Source of the DNA: Lithospermum erythrorhizon
Lineage: Eukaryota; Streptophyta; Magnoliopsida; Boraginales; Boraginaceae
Assembly (NCBI GenBank): GCA_019722365.1
Contig: JADFUC010001730.1
Location: 62,001 to 126,000, forward strand
Length of the DNA: 64,000 nt
Direction: 5' to 3'
The number at the start of each line of letters is the position of its first letter. Position 1 is the first letter of the stretch. The notes beneath the pieces were generated by a model. It did no database searches. It was not told where the DNA came from and saw only the letters and a list, made by a program, of their open reading frames with translations. A program made the translations under genes and the position numbers. Shown one piece after another: positions 58,459 to 64,000 of this stretch.

Positions 58459-61016
58459 TATAAGTGACCCACTCCGCCCAGTCGGCCGCCCGGAAAGCGA
58501 GAGTCATTAAAACTGAACACCGTGAGTCACTAAACCGACGGGATTTACCTCGCTTTTAAAAATACAATTAAGCCATCCAAAATGCTCAAGCTTTCCAATT
58601 AAGACAGCTTAAAATTTTATAATCCATCACCGACATCAAACGACTAACCCATAAATATATACACAACATATCCCAAAGGAAAGTAATGCCGGCAAGGCTA
58701 CAATGCATTTATTACCGCAGATCAGAACCTAAATACAAAACAGATCACCGACAAAGTTAAGATTTCAAAAGAAGCAAACAACAATGAAAACTGGTTGACA
58801 ACACATCAAAAATGAGACCGTGAGGATCCTCACCACCAAAGGCCACCTAGCCACTGAACACACTCTCCAACACTTCGCCCAACTAGCCACCCGTCAACCT
58901 CGGGCACAATGAAAACGCTTTCCATAAATAAAAAGCGCTGTAGTTCATGTATATTTTAAATGGGAAACTTAACACGTGGGTGAATTATTATACGGAACGA
59001 GATAGTCATACTTAATAACCAAATATGAATAATATACATATATCCGTGACTATCTAATCAGTCATACAACATATCTCAAGTAGAAATCTTAAACATAATA
59101 TACGAGGATGCTAATAGAAGGTTCAAGAATCACACAATTTCGTAAAGAAATCAATAGGACTCAACAACGACTAAAACTCTAGTCATCAAACCTCCTATCT
59201 CTCATATCCCCACCAAAGATGTTCATCCTCTAACGCGCGCATATACTCAATCCGTCTACCCGTTAAGTGAACGGACTAATCAATAATCACCTCGCACTTA
59301 TACCGCAAAGATAAGGCCAAAACCGCACTTATACACAAAGTATAAGGCACAATCGCACTTATACACACAAAGTATAAGTGCACACACCGCACGCTATACC
59401 GTAGTATGTGGCCACATCAACAATGCACACAAGAAAGTTGATCCACGTATCTCATACCGCACGCTATACCGTAGTATGTAATAAACCGCACGCTTATGTA
59501 CCGTAGTGGGCCACACCGACACACAAATAGAAAGCGATCAAAACAGAAATATACCGCACGCTATACCGTAGTATGGGCCACACCGACATAATGCACACAA
59601 AGAAAGCGATCAAAATGTAATCATACCGCACGCTTATACCGTAGTATGTGGCCAAACCGCAGGCTATACCGTAGTATGGTGGCCAATAGCTGGGCCACAT
59701 ATCCCCGCAAGAAGCGAGAGTCACCTAATCCCTAGTAATCCCAACTATAGGTCACCCCCGATACTCAAGGCCTCAAACCTACGCATAACCCAACAACTAT
59801 CACCCTAAACAGAATACAAAGACAATACCAAAACATCCCACAATCAGAAGTCAAACACAATCGCCAACAAGTGCCACACAAATCATAAAGGCCGATGTAC
59901 ACAATCATAAGTGCCTAATAAAATAATCACATAACACAACAATTACATGTATATCATTCTATAATCATAACACAATAACATGCATATCATAAATCAAAGT
60001 GTAAGTACGTAAGCAACACCCGGTATAAGCACTCACCTCCGCTAGCTACCGCAAAACCTTCGCGAAAGACAATCAAGGTAACCGCCTCTTTCCACGATCA
60101 ACGCCAAACAACACCCAGAAGTATAATCAAGACCTACTACTATATACCGCGGCTCTAGAAGATACATAACCAACTCTCGTGGAAACTTATCTCTAAATGG
60201 TATAATCCTGGATTCGATAAACTATCGAATTACAATCCCATCGGACACAACCCAATCGATCCCCGCTAAATCTTCTATCTATCACTTTCACTACAACTCA
60301 ACTTATAAGTCATTCTTAATTAATCATCAATTTAACATCATAACAACTATAATAAGGTCCCAATATAACCTCCTACACATTTAAAGTCTTATAAAAAATA
60401 TCCACCTAAAAAAGTCAACTGAACCCCAAAGTCAACTCGACCATAACGCCCTCGACGAGCTCTAAATCACGAATTCATCACATATATACGCCACGTAACC
60501 CATAACCAACTAATAAACATCATAAAATTGAATTATGGAAAAGTCAACCAAAAGTCAACCAAGAAAAATCAATCAAAACTCCAATTTCTTACCTCAAATT
60601 CGTAGGAAAGGCGATAGGAGTCTTAAACTAACTTGGAGGATGTTTATAGCAACAAAGTGATGGAAGTCTTGGAAGAGAAAATTTTTCTTGCTTTTTGTTT
60701 CGCGGGGTTTCGCCATATGAGGAAAGCATAAAGATGAAGCGATGCGATGACGCTGAGATAGGCGATTGACATTTTAAAAACTCAGTCCCGCTCGTTTCGT
60801 TAGCCCCCGCCATCGCATTCTAAATCTCCACTTAACCCGATTTCAAAGATAAAATTATTCCATGGCAAACACTCAGCCAAATTATAAAATGAAATTCGGC
60901 TCAAAAGTTTTCTTACGAAATAATATTATCATCGAAAAATTATACTATTCCTAAGTCCCACCGCCGAATCGAAAATTTAAAATTTTTTTTTTTTTTTTTT
61001 CGTAACGGCTATTACA
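58459..61016 (-). repeat. 3' LTR of the minus-strand Tekay-like element, about 2.56 kb
   Basis: On the minus strand it begins TGTAATAGCCGTTACG at 61016 and ends near TATA at 58459. It matches 26915-29708 at both ends; shared blocks include TATAATCCATCACCGA near 58618 and CACAACATATCCCAAA near 58662. The small frames inside are not genes. Confidence 0.85.
59270..59700. repeat. Expanded minisatellite in the LTR
   Basis: The unit ATACCGCACGCTATACCGTA followed by GTATG is repeated about six times between 59393 and 59680, separated by variable CCACACCGACA...AAAGCGATCA spacers. A second unit, CGCACTTATACACAAAGTATA, is repeated three times between 59295 and 59370. The unit has the inverted core ATACcgtaGTAT. 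Confidence 0.8.
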
Positions 61017-61139
61017 ATCTACTCATCTAATAAAATTTCGACTTAAATTTAACAACCCAAACAACCAAGAACATATAATAACACAAAAACAAATACCATA
61101 AAAAAAAAACAACAAACTCATATCACTCAAGAGCTTCTG

Positions 61140-61533
61140 GTAACCCGTTCAAGATTCATCCTCACGTTCCCAAGTCGCCTCTTCCACACGCTGATTCCTC
61201 CACAGGACTTTCACTAAGGCCACTGCCTTACCTCAAACCTTCTTCCGTCCAAAATCTCCACCGTCTTTCCTCAAACGTCAGTCCTCCCTGCCTCCACCGA
61301 GGTGAGCTAAGAATATGCGACTCGTCAGGGATATACTTCCTCAAACAGGACACATGGAACACATTATGAATCCTATCTAAACTCGGAGGCAACGCCAACC
61401 GATAAGCCACGGAGCCAACTCTCCCAAGGATCTCAAATGGTCCAATATAACGAGGACTCAACTTCCCTTTCCTCCCAAAACCGCATTCACTCCCTTCCAC
61501 GGAGATACCAGAATACACGGCCGCCACCCTCAA
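61140..61533 (-). pseudogene. Gypsy integrase C-terminus with chromodomain remnant
   Basis: The minus-strand frame contains [20 protein letters not shown], then AYRLALPP, then [20 protein letters not shown]. This is the diagnostic GPF/Y-type end of chromovirus integrase. After it, LTFEERR and, in another frame, a VEE-containing tail correspond to the linker and chromodomain. Confidence 0.9.
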
Positions 61534-61573
61534 ATGACAAGTCTACCCCGCGATGGACCCATATTTCTTCTGC

Positions 61574-62330
61574 CTATCCCGAGTCAGTTCTTAGATGCTC
61601 AATCAACTGGATCCGCTCTAATCGAACTCTCACCAACTCGTAACCGTAAACCTTCCTCTCTCCTACCTCATTCCAACAACCGGAGCCACACCTCCGCCTA
61701 CAACGCCTCAAAGGTGCCATCTCAATACTAGCATGGAAGCTGTTGTTGTAGGCGAACTCTATCTTCGGCAACTCATCGTCCCAATTCCCGGAGAAGTTCG
61801 TAACGCAGCCCGAGTATCCTCCAATGTCCATCGCCTCTCCTCGACGCTTCCATCACCGGGGATGAAAAGATGTACTCAATTCCACTTCTAGTCCCGGGCA
61901 GCTCTCGGAAACCCCCTCCAAACTGGCGTGAATCTAGCGCCACGGTCCGAATGACTCTACACGAACCCCTGCAGTAAATCTCAATCCGATCCACATAAAT
62001 TTTCGCTAGTCTCTTCTCAAAGCCCATCTATAGATCTCGATAGTGCGTAAACGAGCCGACTGAGCAGCTCATCAAGCACCCACCCAAATCCCATCACGCT
62101 TCAACGCTCGAAGCCCACCAAGTCCGGTGACATTCTCCCATGTCTACTGTGAATGTGAAGAGTCTCCGCAATAAACCGCTAGGATGTCTATGCTCACCTT
62201 CACCTCGCCGACAAATCCAAGCACTTTGCCACAAACTCGCGCGATCTCTCATTCCTCGCCACCAATACGCCAACCTCAAATCACGATACATCTTTGTACT
62301 ACCCGGGGCGTATTAATCAGAGACTATTAA
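61574..62330 (-). pseudogene. Gypsy integrase core remnant
   Basis: Blocks recognisable across frames include a WDDELPKIEFAYNNSFHASI stretch (about 61780-61720), the usual 'L-EFAYNNS-H-SI' block after the catalytic region. Near 62250-62130 are fragments of the His/Cys finger side ('YWWRGM') and a 'DFVTGLP'-like remnant. Stops and frameshifts are frequent. Confidence 0.85.
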
Positions 62331-62990
62331 GGGCCTCATCAAGAATCTCCCTTCACTATCCACGTACACACCTTTCATCTTCAAGGCTCCACTCTCATCA
62401 ACCGTGGAATTGATCCGACTCCATTCCTCACGCCCCTACCGATAACCTTCATCCCGTCAAGCATGCTATGATTCATCCACAAACACCGGTCGAACTCTCA
62501 TATGGGCGTAAAAATCTCCCCATCGCTAATGACATCCAAATCAACCCAGCCTGTTTCATCTCTCTCGGGTCCTTTGATTTCCTTCCTACTCAGCGCATCA
62601 GCTACTAGCATTTGCCTTCCGGTGGTACTAATAATGTTACAATCACTAATGAACTCCATCCACCTCCTCTCTCGTCACCCAAATCTCTGCCGGAAGATAT
62701 TTCAAACTCTCATGGCCGGTGAAAAATCGCACTTAACCCCATAAAGATAATGTCTCCACAATTGAACGCGAAAGACTATCGCCGCTAGCTCAAGATCATG
62801 TGTTTGATAATTCTTCGTGATTTCTCAACTGGGCCGAGAAGCGAGGCAATCACCTTCCATTCTCGCACGAACACACCCCAATCCCCTCACGCTAAGCATC
62901 GCTATAAATCACGAGCCCTCGTAACTGCATTCAGACGCTTCAACACCGGCCAGAAATAACTTCCCTTTAATACCCTGAAGCAGTCCTCAC
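62331..62990 (-). pseudogene. Gypsy RNase H remnant
   Basis: The minus strand around 62640-62560 gives pieces of the 'LREGKANVVADALSR' block ('KANASS-ADALSR'-like), preceded by 'SLKY' and 'RRWME' near 62710-62655. It is present between RT and integrase, in contrast to the plus-strand copy, where integrase has been lost. Confidence 0.7.
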
Positions 62991-62999
62991 AATCATCAT

Positions 63000-63780
63000 C
63001 CCAAATAAACGGAACCCCTTTCCCCTCGGGTCAACCTGGTCAATGGCGTCGCGGACAAAGAAGTCCTTGATGAATCTCCTGTAATAACCAGCTAACCCCA
63101 AGAAACTCTCACCTCACAATCAGCGGGACGCCTCCCAATTGTTCACAAATTTCCACCTTCTCGTGGATCAACACAAATACCTCGCCGAAATAACATGCCC
63201 CAGAATTGCACTTCCGCCGCCTGTGTAACTCACATTTGGAGAACTTCGCATACAACCGGGGCGCCGTCTCTGTCCCCAAAACAATCCGCAAACGCCTCAT
63301 GTTCCTCCTCCTCCGAATATATCAAAAATATCATCAATGAAGACCACCACAAACTCATCCAATACTCGAATAATTGCTCATCAAATCCATAGTATGTCAG
63401 CCAAGCAGATTTTGACAATCCAAATTTGGCATCACTATAAACTCATGGATGTCCATAATCTTATGAGATCGAAAGTGCATTTCGGAATATCCTCCCCTTT
63501 GATTCTCAACTGATGGTAACCAGAACGCAAATCAATCTTCGAGAACACCTTGGCATCCTTCAGCTGATCAAACAAATCATCAATTCTGGGCAGTGGGTAT
63601 CGGTTCTTAATGGTCACTTTATTCAACTGTCGGTAGTCAATACAATGTGCCTCATGTAACCATCCTCTTTTCACAAACAACACCGGTGCACCCTTACCTG
63701 AGATACACTCGTCCGATGAATCCTCACACCTCGCAATCGAAGTCCGCACTCCTCGCAACTCGCCGAGCCATCCCTGCATT
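63000..63780 (-). pseudogene. Gypsy reverse transcriptase remnant
   Basis: In minus-strand order the blocks are GAPVLFVK (about 63690), [20 protein letters not shown] (about 63640-63580), [20 protein letters not shown] (63572-63513), then after frameshifts DEFVVVFIDDI (about 63360-63328), a variant of the catalytic Y/F-x-DD box. About 110 residues are continuous, which makes this the best preserved retroelement protein in the window. Confidence 0.9.
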
Positions 63781-64000
63781 TGGGTGAAAGAGAAATTGGG
63801 CGCCAGTAATTCCTAATAACTCAATAGCAAATTCGATCTCCGCTCGCGGCAATCCTGCAAGTCCTCGTGAAAACATCCTTGAACTCTCTAACAACCCGCA
63901 TACATCTTCCACCGCTTCTTCCCCTACTAAATCAACCATATCCAAGAATCCAACACACCCCTCTTTCCTCGAATCAACCTCCTAGCCTCAAGTGCTGACA
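63781..64000 (-). pseudogene. Gypsy protease-RT linker remnant, cut by window edge
   Basis: The frame includes GLAGLPRAEIEFAIELL, corresponding to the common 'DLPGLPP-REIEFAIEL-PG' linker ahead of RT. The protease itself lies beyond the window. Confidence 0.8.

Larger units (their letters stand above)
58459..64000 (-). mobile_element. Tekay-like gypsy retrotransposon, continues past the right edge
   Basis: A minus-strand element. Its 3' LTR is 61016-58459. Upstream of it, in order away from the LTR, lie the integrase C-terminus, integrase core, RNase H, RT and the protease-RT linker. The protein order (PR-RT-RH-INT) is that of Ty3/gypsy. The tail after integrase, with LTFEE then a WR...EEATW-like remnant, fits the Del/Tekay chromovirus clade. 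Many frameshifts and stops make it non-functional. Its 5' LTR lies beyond base 64000. Confidence 0.9.

Overview
This window looks like repeat-dominated nuclear DNA from a flowering plant, probably a eudicot. The evidence is one intact plant family-1 UDP-glycosyltransferase, a four-exon Euonymus-type (EUL) lectin gene with short plant introns, Ty1/copia and Ty3/gypsy (Del/Tekay-like) retrotransposons with plant tRNA-Met primer sites, and Stowaway, Mutator-like and hAT-like miniature elements. I cannot name the species or family. No ribosomal RNA, convincing tRNA, CRISPR array or bacterial-type operon is visible.

Layout. 1-285: an LTR of a Tekay-like gypsy family runs off the left edge. 1531-9519: a degenerate copia element on the minus strand, with its RT split by other repeat material including a gypsy LTR from about 4190. 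11.2-13.2 kb and 30.2-32.5 kb: two copies of a duplicated segment, each with a small histidine-rich gene on the minus strand; the first is frameshifted and the second is intact. A further matching pair (21.77-22.23 kb and 33.34-34.06 kb) shows the duplicated block was about 4 kb and that its first copy was stretched by insertions: a deleted copia (16.2-18.2 kb) and a long inverted repeat (19.6-21.6 kb). 24.0-29.7 kb: a 5'-truncated Tekay-like gypsy on the plus strand, lacking integrase, with a 2.8 kb LTR. 34.8-36.3 kb: the UGT gene, with a 760 bp palindromic element starting just upstream of its TATA box. 37.4-40.4 kb: hAT-like and AT-rich repeats. 40.8-48.7 kb: a 7.9 kb copia-type element inside a CCA-rich tract. 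49.7-50.3 kb: another palindromic Mutator-type element. 51.9-52.9 kb: the EUL lectin gene. 53-58.4 kb: a cluster of small transposons and part of a copia-related element. 58.46-64.0 kb: a second Tekay-like gypsy on the minus strand, with LTR, integrase, RNase H and RT, leaving the window at the right edge.

Functional content. Three loci seem able to make a plant protein. The UGT is a cytosolic small-molecule glucosyltransferase of the UGT73C type. The lectin has a His/Pro-rich N-terminal extension and one EUL carbohydrate-binding domain. The intact short histidine-rich gene appears to be a relative of that lectin gene that kept the N-terminal repeat region and the last exon but lost the lectin domain. 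This lectin-less, histidine-rich paralogue pair is the most unusual thing in the window. Everything else is repeat DNA of varying age.
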